The position numbers were made by a program, and so were the translations under genes. A DNA stretch of 64,000 bases from Noviherbaspirillum aerium (GTDB taxonomy: Bacteria; Pseudomonadota; Gammaproteobacteria; Burkholderiales; Burkholderiaceae_D), in the NCBI RefSeq assembly GCF_008929045.1, contig NZ_VFAH01000021.1, positions 1 through 64,000 of the forward strand. Direction: 5' to 3'. Below are positions 1 to 9,029 of this stretch, piece by piece (the first letter of the stretch is position 1; every line of letters starts with the position of its first letter). The notes under the pieces were generated by a model. The model searched no databases. It was not told where the DNA came from and was given only the letters and a program-made list of their open reading frames with translations.

Positions 1-262
1 GGCGACGGGTCGGTTTTACTTCAGCACTCTCTTCCATGATGTACACGTGTCCATTTCGTTCGTTAGTGGACACGATCCTCGCCGATCAGCGCGTTTCGTT
101 TCAAGGTGCCTTCGCCGAGCGCTTACGGTAATTCGGCCGCCCCTTGCGGCCCTTCGATATCGTCTCTGTTGCCAAAGTAGTCTCCGCCAAATAGTAGTGG
201 GCACTACTTGGGCGTCTTCAGCAAATTGCGTCCCTACGTCGTTGCCGTCACGCTTACTGCTG
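1..262. other. No confident gene
   Basis: This edge stretch lies upstream of the ISAzo13 transposase fragment. An open frame runs through it from position 47, but the residues before about position 263 do not look like the transposase family. I see no other supported feature here. It is probably degraded mobile-element DNA. Confidence 0.4.
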
Positions 263-865
263 GTGCATGACTGGCCACAGGATGCAATTGCTCAAGCGGT
301 ACCCTACGGCGTCTATGAAGACTCCTCAAACAGAGGCTGTATGTATATCGGGGTCTGCTTCGACGCACCTCGCTTTGCTGTCGATGCCATTACCGACTGG
401 TGGTTTGGTAATGGGCAAAAGCGCTATCGCGATGCTCATCGGTTGCTGATTCTGGCTGACGCGGGTGGGTCTAATAGTTGTCGGTCCAGGGTATGGAAAG
501 CACAATTGCAGGAATTGAGTGATATCTCCGAGCTCTGCATCACGGTATGCCACTACCCGCCAGGCTGTTCGAAATGGAATCCCATTGAACATCGTCTGTT
601 CAGCCATATCAGCATCAACTGGGCAGGCATCCCGTTACGCTCGTTCGATACGATGCTTCGATATATCGAGGGAACCGAGACTGAAAAAGGATTGCAAGTG
701 AAGGCGTACTTGAAACGCGGCGGTAATGAGACAGGCGAACGTGTCTCTAATGAGGAGATGGCAAGGTTAAGCACTACTCCCCATGACGTTTGCTCGGCAT
801 GGAGTTATACAATCCATCTTCGCCCTTGCACGATCGATGAATACGACCAGGTTGTTTACTGCTGA
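263..865 (+). pseudogene. ISAzo13 family transposase, C-terminal fragment
   Basis: The roughly 200 residues read like the catalytic C-terminal half of ISAzo13-family DDE transposases. The recognisable blocks are AVPYGVYEDSSNRG, LLILADAGGSNSCR (catalytic Asp region) and CHYPPGCSKWNPIEHRLFSH (catalytic Glu region). The N-terminal half of the family is missing, and the open frame upstream carries unrelated residues. I therefore call it a truncated remnant. It adjoins another transposase fragment, so the left edge of the window is an IS scar next to the catabolic island. Family assignment is from memory of the motif pattern. Confidence 0.7.
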
Positions 866-868
866 GCC

Positions 869-1240
869 CTAATCTGAACAAATCACCAGGTTGTTGTAGG
901 ACAAGCCGAAATAGCGACGCACCAGGGCGATCGTATCGGAGAAGGTTGCGACCTGCTTTTCATACCAGGCCGCCGTGCGGATAGCGACCAAGCCTTGTTC
1001 GAACAATGGCTTGGCCAGCAATGTCACCACCGAGTACAGGGCCAGTATCGGCGGGGTAGTACGGGAAATCGCCGGGGACGACCACTGTCGCTGCCTTTCC
1101 ATGCCCAGGTGTGCACGCGTTTCTTAAAACGTTACCTCAACCTGCCAGCGCCGCACGAACCAGCCGAGAATTTGGGACGGCGTCATATCCTGGTCGGTGC
1201 ACAGCAATGCCTGTGGCGGGTAATTGGAAGCTTCGTCAGA
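869..1240 (-). pseudogene. DDE transposase remnant (IS701/IS4-like)
   Basis: On the minus strand the reading is QALLCTDQDMTPSQILGWFV, then RRWQVEVTF, a stop codon, ETRAHLGMERQRQWSSPAIS and RTTP. This is the C-terminal part of a common DDE endonuclease type. The family normally has Gln where a TAA now stands, near position 1130, so one CAA-to-TAA change broke the frame. The last 77 residues stay open to position 869. Nothing of the N-terminal two thirds is visible. It is not a functional gene. Confidence 0.65.
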
Positions 1241-1304
1241 TGCTTACACATCAACGGACCGGTTGCTCTATGAGCATCTCGCGCACGCACGGAAAAGCCG
1301 GCCG

Positions 1305-1327
1305 AAAAAAGCGCGGTCGCCCGCGCT
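1305..1327 (-). terminator. Rho-independent terminator of the porin gene
   Basis: On the minus strand, AGCGCGG, loop GCGA and CCGCGCT form a perfect 7-bp stem followed directly by TTTTTTC. It begins about 36 bases after the porin stop codon, the expected place for the end of that transcript. Confidence 0.85.
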
Positions 1328-1363
1328 GAAGTACCTTGATGATCAATCAATGGGATGACGGCG

Positions 1364-2395
1364 TCAGAACAAATGACGCACGCCGACGTTGAACGCGCGG
1401 TCGCCCGTGCCCTGGCTAGAGCCGTTGCCGACGGTGTAGAAGCGCACCGAGTCAACTGGCGCGTCGTTCTTGATACGCGCGACCGACGCATACAGATCGG
1501 TGCGCTTGGAGAGGCGATGCGAGATACCGAGTGCCAGCTGACGCGCGTCGCCATCAGCGGCACTGCGGTCATCCTTGTGAGTATAGGACACGAGCAGACT
1601 GTTGGCCCCGAACGGTACGGTGGCGCCGATGATCAGGTCACGGGTATCCGTATCGGCGATCGGGCGGCCGTTGATGATCACGAGGCCCTTGTTCGCTTGC
1701 ATACCCAGATGTGCCTTGGCGACCTTGAAGTCGTAGGTGCCGCCGATCATCGCGCTGCGGCCGTCGTCGGTGCCGTCGGCGTTGTTGTTACGGTGGTAGC
1801 CGAACCGGACATCCACAGGTCCGCTCTTGTAGCCCAGCATTGCACCCATGTTGCGGTTGGCGCTGCTGTCGCCCGGGGTTTCGCCGAAGCCGTACGCCAC
1901 CTCTGCGACCAGGGGGCCGGTTCCGACTGCGGCAACCTTGACGGTGTTGTTCATGCGAATGCCGCCTTCAGCAAGCATGTTGTTGCCGGACCCGGCCATG
2001 CTCGCACCGCCGAAGGGGTCAATTGCATTGACGGTGTTGAACAACGGGGTGTACTGACGGCCGAGCATCACGTTGCCGACACCGTTTTGCTGCAGACCGA
2101 CCCATGCCTGACGGCCGAAGAGCGCGCCCTGTCCCGAGACGCCGGTGTCGATGTTGAATCCCATTTCGAGTACGAAGGTGGCTGCCAGGCCGCCACCAAG
2201 GTCTTCCACACCGCGGAAGCCGAGACGCGACCCGGCGGCAATGCCGCTGCCCAACAGCGTAACGCTGTCGGTTACGCCGCCGCGTTCATGCACGATGCCA
2301 GCGTCCACCAGGCCGTAAATCGACACGTTGGTCTGCGCGATCGCGCTGCCGGCCAGTGTACTGGCTCCCAATAGCAAAAGTAGTGCCTTTTTCAC
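1364..2395 (-). CDS. Gram-negative general porin
   Basis: A 343-residue outer-membrane porin of the betaproteobacterial trimeric type. It starts with a Sec signal peptide (MKKALLLLLGASTLAGSAIA, cleaved before QTNVSIYG), followed by the usual first strand SIYGLVDAGIV. It ends with the terminal Phe needed for outer-membrane assembly (NVGVRHLF). Length is normal for the family. It is the last gene of the catabolic island before the IS scar and has its own terminator. A palindrome shared with the catabolic operons lies about 160 bases upstream of the start, which suggests this porin lets the pathway substrate across the outer membrane. The specific solute is not visible. Confidence 0.92.
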   Translation of the reverse strand: MKKALLLLLGASTLAGSAIAQTNVSIYGLVDAGIVHERGGVTDSVTLLGSGIAAGSRLGFRGVEDLGGGLAATFVLEMGFNIDTGVSGQGALFGRQAWVGLQQNGVGNVMLGRQYTPLFNTVNAIDPFGGASMAGSGNNMLAEGGIRMNNTVKVAAVGTGPLVAEVAYGFGETPGDSSANRNMGAMLGYKSGPVDVRFGYHRNNNADGTDDGRSAMIGGTYDFKVAKAHLGMQANKGLVIINGRPIADTDTRDLIIGATVPFGANSLLVSYTHKDDRSAADGDARQLALGISHRLSKRTDLYASVARIKNDAPVDSVRFYTVGNGSSQGTGDRAFNVGVRHLF

Positions 2396-2720
2396 CGCAT
2401 CTCCTTGAATTGTCTGCTCCTGTTATGGTCGCCCTTATTCAATGCTAGGCGACCTCTGTTCGGCAATGCGCGCACTGCCGGGCGCGGATCGCGGCACGCG
2501 ATCCTCCGCTGCGTAAAGTTTCTACTGAAGCCATGCATCCAACAAGCCACGGAGTGGAATAGCAGTTATTCCGTTGCAGAACAGGTCCTGCGATGCGTGC
2601 GAACAGCGCACCGTACGCTGCCGGAGATCGGACGTGTCAGAAGATGGCGACGGTACCGGGCCGCCATCACAGTTCGTACCTGATCGTCGATCTCGGCCGC
2701 AATGCGCGCATGGCGGTGCG
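2396..2720. other. Intergenic region upstream of the porin
   Basis: These 325 bases hold the ribosome-binding site of the porin (AAGGAG just before the ATG), presumably its promoter, and the 17-bp palindrome at 2556-2572. No credible coding frame is seen on either strand. Confidence 0.6.
2556..2572. promoter_or_regulatory. Palindromic operator candidate, site 1
   Basis: GGAATA, five spacer bases GCAGT and TATTCC make a perfect inverted repeat. The same architecture recurs at 16256, 16705 and 23595, each time upstream of a transcription unit of the island. Here it lies 161 bases upstream of the porin start. Confidence 0.6.
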
Positions 2721-3743
2721 CTATTGCGCTTCGATATTGGCGCGCTTTAGTACCTTGCTCCAGCGTTGTTTCTCCGCCTGGATGTAGCTAGTCGCCTCGT
2801 CCACGCTGCCTGTCTGCGGATAGGTCGCGAAGTCCTTGAGGCGTGCAGTGATCTCGGGCAGTGCAAGCACCTGGTTCACGTCGGCATTGATCTTTCCCGT
2901 CACCGCCTTCGGCATGCCGGCCGGACCCATCATTGCAAACCACCCGTGCATCACCATGCCCGCTGTGGATGACTTTGCTAGCGTCGTGCCCTCCAGTCCA
3001 TCCGGCACCTTATCGGAGAACACCGTCAGCAGCCGCACGCGGTTACTGCGGATCATGGGCATCAGGGGCGCCAGTCCGTCTATGTAATACTGGATGTCGC
3101 CGGCGAGGACGCCCTTGAGGCCGTTGGCTGCACTGCCCATGTTGGCGAGGAATATCTTCGCACCCGCCTCTTGGCCGAGTAGCTCCGCCGACAGGTGTGC
3201 CATCGTGGCATGCCCGGGATGGCCCATTGCGAGCTTGTCGGGATTCTGACGCGACGCTTCGATCAGTTCCGCGAGGTCCTTCTCCCTGGATTGGACGGAG
3301 GCGACGATCGCCATGGGCGTATAACCGATCACCGCTATTGGAGTGAAATCCTTTTCGACGTCGTACTTTGCCGCGCGGTAGACATAGGGCGTGACTACAG
3401 CGGCCGATGTGTGGGTGAGCGTGAGCGTGTGGCCGTCGGGTGCAGCCGACGCCGTGGCCCGCATCGCGATCAGCCCCCCGGCGCCGGGGCGATTTTCGAT
3501 CACCACCGGATGTCCCCAGATGGGCGACAGCTTGTTGGCCAGGAGACGCGCCACGATGTCCCCGGACGAGCCAGGCGCAGTGGGCACGATCAGTTTGACG
3601 GTCTCGGTCGGCCATGCGTGCGCCGGCTTGCCGCTCTGGGCGGATGTAAGGTCCGGTGCCGCGGTGGCGGCCAGCATGACGGCCCCCGCAGCCAGCCAGG
3701 ACCGTTTCAGGCCTTTGAGTCTTTGTATGGAATGTGCCAGCAT
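2721..3743 (-). CDS. Bug-family periplasmic substrate-binding protein
   Basis: A 340-residue solute receptor of the Bug/TctC family. After a basic N-terminus and hydrophobic signal segment (LAAGAVMLAATAAPDLTSAQ), the typical core appears: VKLIVPTAPGSSGDIVARLL near residues 50-70 and VVIENRPGAGGLIAMR near 80-95. In this family these loops bind carboxylates through water molecules. No TctA/TctB membrane genes are nearby, so it is an orphan receptor, as is common in Burkholderiales. It follows the quinone-oxidoreductase-like gene by 140 bases on the same strand. Its ligand is unknown; an aromatic or dicarboxylic acid is plausible from context. Confidence 0.85.
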   Translation of the reverse strand: MLAHSIQRLKGLKRSWLAAGAVMLAATAAPDLTSAQSGKPAHAWPTETVKLIVPTAPGSSGDIVARLLANKLSPIWGHPVVIENRPGAGGLIAMRATASAAPDGHTLTLTHTSAAVVTPYVYRAAKYDVEKDFTPIAVIGYTPMAIVASVQSREKDLAELIEASRQNPDKLAMGHPGHATMAHLSAELLGQEAGAKIFLANMGSAANGLKGVLAGDIQYYIDGLAPLMPMIRSNRVRLLTVFSDKVPDGLEGTTLAKSSTAGMVMHGWFAMMGPAGMPKAVTGKINADVNQVLALPEITARLKDFATYPQTGSVDEATSYIQAEKQRWSKVLKRANIEAQ

Positions 3744-3883
3744 GGTGGTGTCTCCTCCGTTGATGATGCGTTAGTGTTGACCTGTTGACCGGCCGTCGGG
3801 CTCCGCCCGTATCGAGGGCGTCCCGGCCTAACCCGGCACGGCGTTCTGTCCCGCTGTCTCGCTCGCGTGTGCAGTCATCCGTG

Positions 3884-4867
3884 TCAATCCCGGACCAGGA
3901 GCACGATCTTTCCCACGTGGGTGCCGCTTTCCATTAGCCGATGCGCAGCGGCAGCCTCCTCGAGAGGGAAGCAGGCATGGACCACTTGCTTGATCGCTCC
4001 TGCTTCCAGAAGCGGCCAGACATGGCGGCGGAGGCTGACGGCAATTGCCGCCTTGACCGGGGCGGCGCGCGCACGCAGCATCGAGCCGGAGACCGTCAGC
4101 CGGCGGCGCATGAGTTGCGCGAGATCGATGCTGCCGGCCGGGCCGCCCAGCATCGAGATCAGCACGACGCGGCCATCATCGGCCAAGCAGTCGACATCAC
4201 GTTGGAGATAGTCGCCGCCGACCATGTCGAGGATCACGTCCACGCCGCTCCCGCCGGTGCCCTCTCTCACCACCTGCCCGAAATCCTCGGTGCGGTAATT
4301 GATTCCGCGCACCGCGCCGAGTGCTTCGCATGCGCGACATTTCTCGTCGCTGCTGGCCGTCGCCCACACGCGGCTGCCGAGCGCCGTGGCGATCTGTATG
4401 GCGGCCACGCCAATACCCGATGCGCCGCCATGTACGAGCAGCGTCTCTCCGCGCTTCAGGTGCGCGCGGTCGTAGACGTTGCTCCATACCGTAAAGAAGG
4501 TCTCGGGAAGGGACGCGGCCTCGGCCATCGACAGGCCTTCCGGAACCGGCAGGCACTGACCCAGCGGCACGGTGCAGTATTCGGCGTAGCCGCCTCCCGG
4601 CAGCAGCGCGCAGACGGCGTCTCCCGGCGCGAACCGGCTACCGGCGAGGTCGCCGGCGACTATGGTGCCCGCCACTTCCAGCCCGGGGATGTCGGTCACG
4701 CCCGGAGGGGGCATATGCTTGCCCATGCGTTGCGAGAGGTCCGGCCGGTTGATGCCCGCCGCATGCACCCTGATCAGCACCTCGCCCCGTGCGCACGTGG
4801 GCACCGGCCGTACGCATGGCCGGAGCACGTCGGGAGGACCGGATGCTTTGATCTCGATCGCTTTCAT
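3884..4867 (-). CDS. Quinone-oxidoreductase-like MDR protein (PIG3 type)
   Basis: A medium-chain dehydrogenase/reductase of 327 residues, resembling NAD(P)H:quinone oxidoreductases of the TP53I3/PIG3 group. Visible marks are the GroES-like N-terminal part with HAAGINRPDLSQR, and the nucleotide-binding motif LVHGGASGIGVAAIQIA in the Rossmann domain. The zinc-binding cysteines of alcohol dehydrogenases are absent. I chose the ATG at 4867 (MKAIEIKASG) because an upstream in-frame ATG at 4966 would run into the preceding SDR gene; this start leaves a 32-base gap. It is probably the last gene of the long leftward transcript. Substrate unknown. Confidence 0.85.
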   Translation of the reverse strand: MKAIEIKASGPPDVLRPCVRPVPTCARGEVLIRVHAAGINRPDLSQRMGKHMPPPGVTDIPGLEVAGTIVAGDLAGSRFAPGDAVCALLPGGGYAEYCTVPLGQCLPVPEGLSMAEAASLPETFFTVWSNVYDRAHLKRGETLLVHGGASGIGVAAIQIATALGSRVWATASSDEKCRACEALGAVRGINYRTEDFGQVVREGTGGSGVDVILDMVGGDYLQRDVDCLADDGRVVLISMLGGPAGSIDLAQLMRRRLTVSGSMLRARAAPVKAAIAVSLRRHVWPLLEAGAIKQVVHACFPLEEAAAAHRLMESGTHVGKIVLLVRD

Positions 4868-4899
4868 CGCGTCCGCACAAGGCAGGTCCTGCGCTGCGG

Positions 4900-5637
4900 T
4901 CACAGCCCACCCCGCGCATCCAGCAGGGCGCCGGTCACGTAGGATGCGGCCGGGGAAGCCAGCCACAGAACGGTTTGCGCCATCTCTTCAGCAGTACCCA
5001 TCCTCCCCATTGGAATCGCCGCCACCATCTGCGCCAGCAGTTGCGGCGGGCGGTCGCGCTGGATCTCGGTATCGATCAGGCCCGGGCGTACCGCATTGAC
5101 GCGGATGCCTTCCCGCGCGACTTCCCTGGCCAGCCCGATGGTCATCGTGTCCATCGCACCCTTGCTGGCCGCGTAGTGGACCCAGGTATGCGCCGAGCCG
5201 AGCACTGACGCGGCCGACGACACGTTGACGATCACGCCGCCGGCGCCACCGCGTGCGGTCGACATGCGCCGCACCGCTTCTCGCGCGGCAATGAACGCGC
5301 CGGTGACGTTGACCCGCCAGACCTCGGCCAGCGTCTCGGCGCGCACCTCGTCCACCCGCGCGGTGCCGCCGGTGACGCCGGCATTGTTGACCAGCACCGC
5401 GATCGAGCCCAGCGCATCGATTTGCGCAAACGCGTCCGTCATCGCCGCCTCGTCGCCGACATCCGCGCAGATTGCCCATGCCTGCCCGCCGGCAGCCTCG
5501 ATGTCCCGCACTAGCTTCGTGGCCTCGTCGGCCCGACTGCGGTAAGTGATCACGACCGGATAGTGGCGGGCGGCCTGGCGCGCAATCTGCGCGCCAATCC
5601 CGCGGCTACCGCCGGTCACCACGAACAGATTTTGCAT
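4900..5637 (-). CDS. SDR family oxidoreductase
   Basis: A 245-residue classical short-chain dehydrogenase/reductase. The cofactor motif TGGSRGIGAQIA sits at the N-terminus, NNAG near residue 87, and the catalytic Tyr and Lys in HYAASKGAM near 155. It resembles FabG-type 3-oxoacyl reductases and glucose dehydrogenase-like SDRs. It lies 28 bases downstream of livF in the same direction, so it should be co-transcribed with the transporter. The reaction in this pathway is unknown. Reduction of a ketone or dehydrogenation of a hydroxy intermediate would both fit. Confidence 0.87.
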   Translation of the reverse strand: MQNLFVVTGGSRGIGAQIARQAARHYPVVITYRSRADEATKLVRDIEAAGGQAWAICADVGDEAAMTDAFAQIDALGSIAVLVNNAGVTGGTARVDEVRAETLAEVWRVNVTGAFIAAREAVRRMSTARGGAGGVIVNVSSAASVLGSAHTWVHYAASKGAMDTMTIGLAREVAREGIRVNAVRPGLIDTEIQRDRPPQLLAQMVAAIPMGRMGTAEEMAQTVLWLASPAASYVTGALLDARGGL

Positions 5638-5665
5638 TGTCCAACTCCTTCTCTGCGCCGTCCGG

Positions 5666-6361
5666 TCAGACGCTCAGATGCGTCGAGAGCACCGCGTCAT
5701 TGCCGCGCAGCGAGTCGCTGGTGCCGGTGAAGCAGACCTCGCCCTTGGATAGTACGTAGTGCATGTCGCCCAGGTCCAGCGCCGCCTTCAGGTTTTGCTC
5801 AATCAACAGGATCGCCAGTCCCTCGTTCTTCATCTTACGCAGGATCTCGACAATCTCATCGACGATCAGCGGCGCAAGACCCTCGGACGGCTCGTCCAGG
5901 ATGATGACCGACGGATTGAGCAACAGTGCGCGCGCAATCGACACCATCTGCTGCTCGCCGCCGGAGAGCTGGAAGCCGCGGTTGTTGCGGCGCTCCTTCA
6001 GGCGCGGGAACAGTTCATAGATCCGGTCCAGCGTCCAGCGCCCGTCGCGGCCCGGACGCGCCGCGACCGTCAGGTTTTCCTCGACCGATAGGCTCGGGAA
6101 CACGCCGCGCTCCTGCGGCACGAAGCCCAGGCCCATGCGCGAGATCCGGTGCGACGGCAGTCCATTGATCGGTTTCCCGTCGTATACGACCGTGCCATGG
6201 CGCGGCTTCAGGTAGCCCATGATGGACAGTACGGTTGTGGTCTTACCGGCCCCGTTGCGGCCGAGGATCGAGGTGACCTCGCCCGGCTTGACCTGCAGCG
6301 AAACGCCGCGCAACACGTGGCTGTCGCCATAGTAGCTGTGTATGTTGTCGACTTCGAGCAT
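5666..6361 (-). CDS. livF: Branched-chain-type ABC transporter ATP-binding protein LivF
   Basis: One of the two cytoplasmic ATPases of a HAAT-family ABC importer, 231 residues. It has Walker A GRNGAGKTT, the signature LSGGEQQMVSIARALL, and Walker B VIILDEPSEGL. FVPQERGVFPSLSVEENL is typical of LivF rather than LivG. Its start codon directly follows the livG stop codon, so the two are translationally coupled. Together with livG, livM, livH and the binding protein it makes a complete importer inside an aromatic-acid operon. The cargo is therefore more likely an aromatic acid than leucine, but that is inference. Confidence 0.93.
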   Translation of the reverse strand: MLEVDNIHSYYGDSHVLRGVSLQVKPGEVTSILGRNGAGKTTTVLSIMGYLKPRHGTVVYDGKPINGLPSHRISRMGLGFVPQERGVFPSLSVEENLTVAARPGRDGRWTLDRIYELFPRLKERRNNRGFQLSGGEQQMVSIARALLLNPSVIILDEPSEGLAPLIVDEIVEILRKMKNEGLAILLIEQNLKAALDLGDMHYVLSKGEVCFTGTSDSLRGNDAVLSTHLSV

Positions 6362-7108
6362 TTAGTGTTTCCCCCCAAGATAGACCTCTCGTACGCGCGG
6401 ATGGCCCTGAATTTCGGCCGGCGAACCGGAGGCCAGCACCTCGCCGTAGTACAGCACCGTGATCCGGTCGGCCAGCGAGAACACCACCTTCATGTCGTGC
6501 TCGATCATCAACACGCCGAGATGCTTCGGCAAGCCGCGCACAAGATCGATCATGCGGTCGGTCTCGGCCGGCGACATGCCCGACGTCGGCTCATCCAGCA
6601 GCAGCAGTGTCGGCTCGGCCGCCAGCGCAATTGCCACCTCCAGCTGGCGTTGCTCACCGTAGGACAGCGCCGACACTGCACGGTCGTAACTGCCGACCAG
6701 TTGCACCTGCTCGAGGATCTGGTCAGCACGCTCCCACTGTTTGCCCCGCGATGCGACACTTCGGATCGCCTCGTACCAGCCACCCTGCTTGGCCTGCACC
6801 GCCAGCCGCACGTTCTCGCGCACCGACAGCGACAGGAACAGGTTGTTCTTTTGGAAAGTGCGGCCCACGCCCATCTGGCAGATCGCCTCGGGCGCCGCGC
6901 CGGTAATATCCGCCCCGTTAAACAGCACCCGACCCGAGGTCGGGCGCAACTGGCCGGTCAACTGGTGCACGAGACTAGTCTTGCCGGCCCCGTTCGGCCC
7001 GATGATCACGTGTTTCTGCCCGACCTCGACCGCGAGGTCGACGTCCTTAGTCACGACCAGGCTGCCAAACGCCTTATGCAGCTTTTCCGTCTGGAGTAGT
7101 GTCGTCAT
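6362..7108 (-). CDS. livG: Branched-chain-type ABC transporter ATP-binding protein LivG
   Basis: The second ATPase of the importer, 248 residues from the ATG at 7108. Walker A is GPNGAGKTSLVHQLTG, the signature is LSYGEQRQLEVAIAL, and Walker B is LLLLDEPTSGM. The start at 7108 overlaps the livM stop codon in an ATGA arrangement, the usual coupling in this operon type. A longer in-frame start at 7252 would lie inside livM and encodes unrelated arginine-rich sequence, so I rejected it. It is followed immediately by livF. Confidence 0.93.
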   Translation of the reverse strand: MTTLLQTEKLHKAFGSLVVTKDVDLAVEVGQKHVIIGPNGAGKTSLVHQLTGQLRPTSGRVLFNGADITGAAPEAICQMGVGRTFQKNNLFLSLSVRENVRLAVQAKQGGWYEAIRSVASRGKQWERADQILEQVQLVGSYDRAVSALSYGEQRQLEVAIALAAEPTLLLLDEPTSGMSPAETDRMIDLVRGLPKHLGVLMIEHDMKVVFSLADRITVLYYGEVLASGSPAEIQGHPRVREVYLGGKH

Positions 7109-8097
7109 TTCACTTCTCCTGCCGAGCCATTGGCTCGCGGCGCCGGTGCCGCTCCGCCGAGCGCCCTCGCCACGGCGAACTTGCCCGCCACGAATCCCCA
7201 TACGCCTTGGCGCAGGAACATCACGCACAGGATGAAGATCACGCCGACCCATAGTGACCAGTACTCGTTGTAGGAACTGATGAAGTTCTTAAGCAGCAGG
7301 AAGATCGCTGCCCCAACCGCCGGCCCGATCACCGTGCCGCCACCACCCAGCACCACCATGATCAGCGCATCGCCGGATAGGTGCCAGTGCAGGATGTCGG
7401 TGGACACGTAGGCATTGAACAGTGCGTACAGTGCGCCGCCCACGCCGGCGAGGCCCCCGGCGATCGTGAAGGCGATCAGCTTGAAGCGCTGCACCGGGTA
7501 GCCGACCGCGCGCATGCGCTGCTCGTTGTCGCGAATGCCGATGAAGATCGATCCCAGCGGCGAACGCACCAGCGCCCACAGGAACGCCAGCACTAGCACG
7601 AAGCCGATCGCGACCACTGCATAGCGTGCGGTCGCCGAAGCGCCCAGCGACACGCCGAACAGTTCTGGCGGAGTGAAGCCGATCAGGCCGTCTGTGCCGC
7701 CGGTGACGCTGCGCCATTTCAAGGCCGCGGCAAACAGCAGCTGCGAGAACGCCATCGTCAGCATCAGGAACGGGATCCCGGAAACCCTAATGCAGAACAC
7801 GCCAACAATCGCTGCCAGTAGGGTCGAGGCCGCAATGCCGGCCAGAGCTCCCCACCAGCCTGACAGGCCAAGGTGCACGCCGAGCGCGATGACCGTATAG
7901 GTCGCCATCCCGAAGAACGCGGAATGCCCGAACGACATCAGTCCGGTGTAACCGACCAGCAGGTTTAGGCTCATCGCGAAGATTGCGAAGATCAGTATCT
8001 CGGAGACGATCCCGAGCACGTAGTCTGAGGCCAGCGGTACGATCGCCAGCACCACGCAAAGCAGGACGAACAGGACCGGTTTATTTGAGAGTTTCAT
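7105..8097 (-). CDS. livM: Branched-chain-type ABC transporter permease LivM
   Basis: A 330-residue inner-membrane permease with about ten hydrophobic segments. The conserved block MSLNLLVGYTGLMSFGHSAFFGMATY near residues 40-70 and GTVIGPAVGAAIFLLLKNF near the C-terminus mark LivM. It forms the translocation pore with LivH. It starts two bases after livH ends and overlaps livG by four bases, so the permease and ATPase genes form one tight transcript. The C-terminal tail (after FVAGKF) is alanine- and proline-rich and unremarkable. Confidence 0.93.
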   Translation of the reverse strand: MKLSNKPVLFVLLCVVLAIVPLASDYVLGIVSEILIFAIFAMSLNLLVGYTGLMSFGHSAFFGMATYTVIALGVHLGLSGWWGALAGIAASTLLAAIVGVFCIRVSGIPFLMLTMAFSQLLFAAALKWRSVTGGTDGLIGFTPPELFGVSLGASATARYAVVAIGFVLVLAFLWALVRSPLGSIFIGIRDNEQRMRAVGYPVQRFKLIAFTIAGGLAGVGGALYALFNAYVSTDILHWHLSGDALIMVVLGGGGTVIGPAVGAAIFLLLKNFISSYNEYWSLWVGVIFILCVMFLRQGVWGFVAGKFAVARALGGAAPAPRANGSAGEVK

Positions 8098-8099
8098 GG

Positions 8100-8963
8100 T
8101 TACCCTTTCGTCAACCCAAACAATCCCTGCGGACGCGCCAGCAGCACCACTACCATCAACAGGTACACCAGGAACAGCGCGTAGTCCGGGAAGTACGCCT
8201 TGCCGAACGTGTCGATCAGCCCTACCAGCAGGCCCGCGACCAGCGCCCCACGCAGGCTGCCCATGCCACCAACCACAACCACGATGAACGCCGGGATCAG
8301 GATCTCGATATCCATCCCTAGGTAGATGCCCATGATCGGGCTGGCTACGATACCGCCGATGGCCGCCAGCGCCGCGCCCAGCGCGAAGATGCAGCCAAAC
8401 AGCAGCGGCACGTTAATGCCGATGCCAGACGCGGTTGCCGCATCATCGACGCCGGCGCGCACCATCGCGCCTACCCGGCTACGCTCGAGGAACCACCACA
8501 GGCCTGCGGCGACCACACCGCCGAAGAAGACCAGGAACAGCCGATACTTAGGCAGAATCGCGCCGGCCACTTGAAGGCTGCCGTCGAGAATTTCAGGCGG
8601 TGCAACGTTGCGGATATCGGCGCCCCACAGGTACTTGGCCAGGTCGCCGAACACGAAAATGAAACCGAAAGTCAGGAGCACTTGGTCGAGGTGTCCGCGG
8701 TTGTACAACGGTCGGATGAAAATGCGCTCCATCAGGATAGCGCAGGCAACCGCCGGTACCCAGCCGATGGCCAACGCCAGCCAAAAATTGCCGAACATCT
8801 GGACCAGGGTAAAGGCAGTGAACGCGCCGATCATGAAAAACGAGCCGTGGGCGATATTGACCACGTTCATGAGCCCGAAGATCAGCGACAGACCCGCTGA
8901 CATCATGAACAGCAGAACGCCCAGCGCCAGACTGTTGAGTAATTGGGAAAAGATGAAATCCAT
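8100..8963 (-). CDS. livH: Branched-chain-type ABC transporter permease LivH
   Basis: A 287-residue inner-membrane permease. It shows the LivH pattern SLALGVLLFMMSAGLSLIFGLMNVVNIAHG at the N-terminus and VVGGMGSLRGALVAGLLVG near the C-terminus. It is separated from the upstream binding-protein gene by 66 bases that hold a strong hairpin, a common arrangement that lowers expression of membrane parts relative to the binding protein. It acts with LivM, LivG and LivF. Confidence 0.93.
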   Translation of the reverse strand: MDFIFSQLLNSLALGVLLFMMSAGLSLIFGLMNVVNIAHGSFFMIGAFTAFTLVQMFGNFWLALAIGWVPAVACAILMERIFIRPLYNRGHLDQVLLTFGFIFVFGDLAKYLWGADIRNVAPPEILDGSLQVAGAILPKYRLFLVFFGGVVAAGLWWFLERSRVGAMVRAGVDDAATASGIGINVPLLFGCIFALGAALAAIGGIVASPIMGIYLGMDIEILIPAFIVVVVGGMGSLRGALVAGLLVGLIDTFGKAYFPDYALFLVYLLMVVVLLARPQGLFGLTKG

Positions 8964-8989
8964 AACGACTTTCTATGCGCGTGAGATCG

Positions 8990-9015
8990 CCCGGCACAGT
9001 GTCCGCCGTGCCGGG
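8990..9015 (-). promoter_or_regulatory. Intercistronic hairpin between binding protein and livH
   Basis: CCCGGCAC and GTGCCGGG form a perfect 8-bp stem around a ten-base loop. No T-run follows, so it is more likely an mRNA-stabilising or attenuating hairpin than a full terminator. Confidence 0.55.
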
Positions 9016-9029
9016 TCAAGCCTGGAGCG

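Noticed and set aside
1355-2374. Long plus-strand open frame opposite the porin
   Set aside because: It mirrors the porin on the other strand, has no family-like motif and no ribosome-binding site. High GC coding DNA often leaves such antisense frames.
2556-2572. The GGAANA-N5-TNTTCC sites as sigma-54 promoters
   Set aside because: The GG and GC pair with ten-base spacing required for -24/-12 promoters is not present; symmetry fits an operator better.
3941-4942. 333-codon plus-strand open frame
   Set aside because: Antisense to the quinone-oxidoreductase-like gene; no domain signal and no start site.
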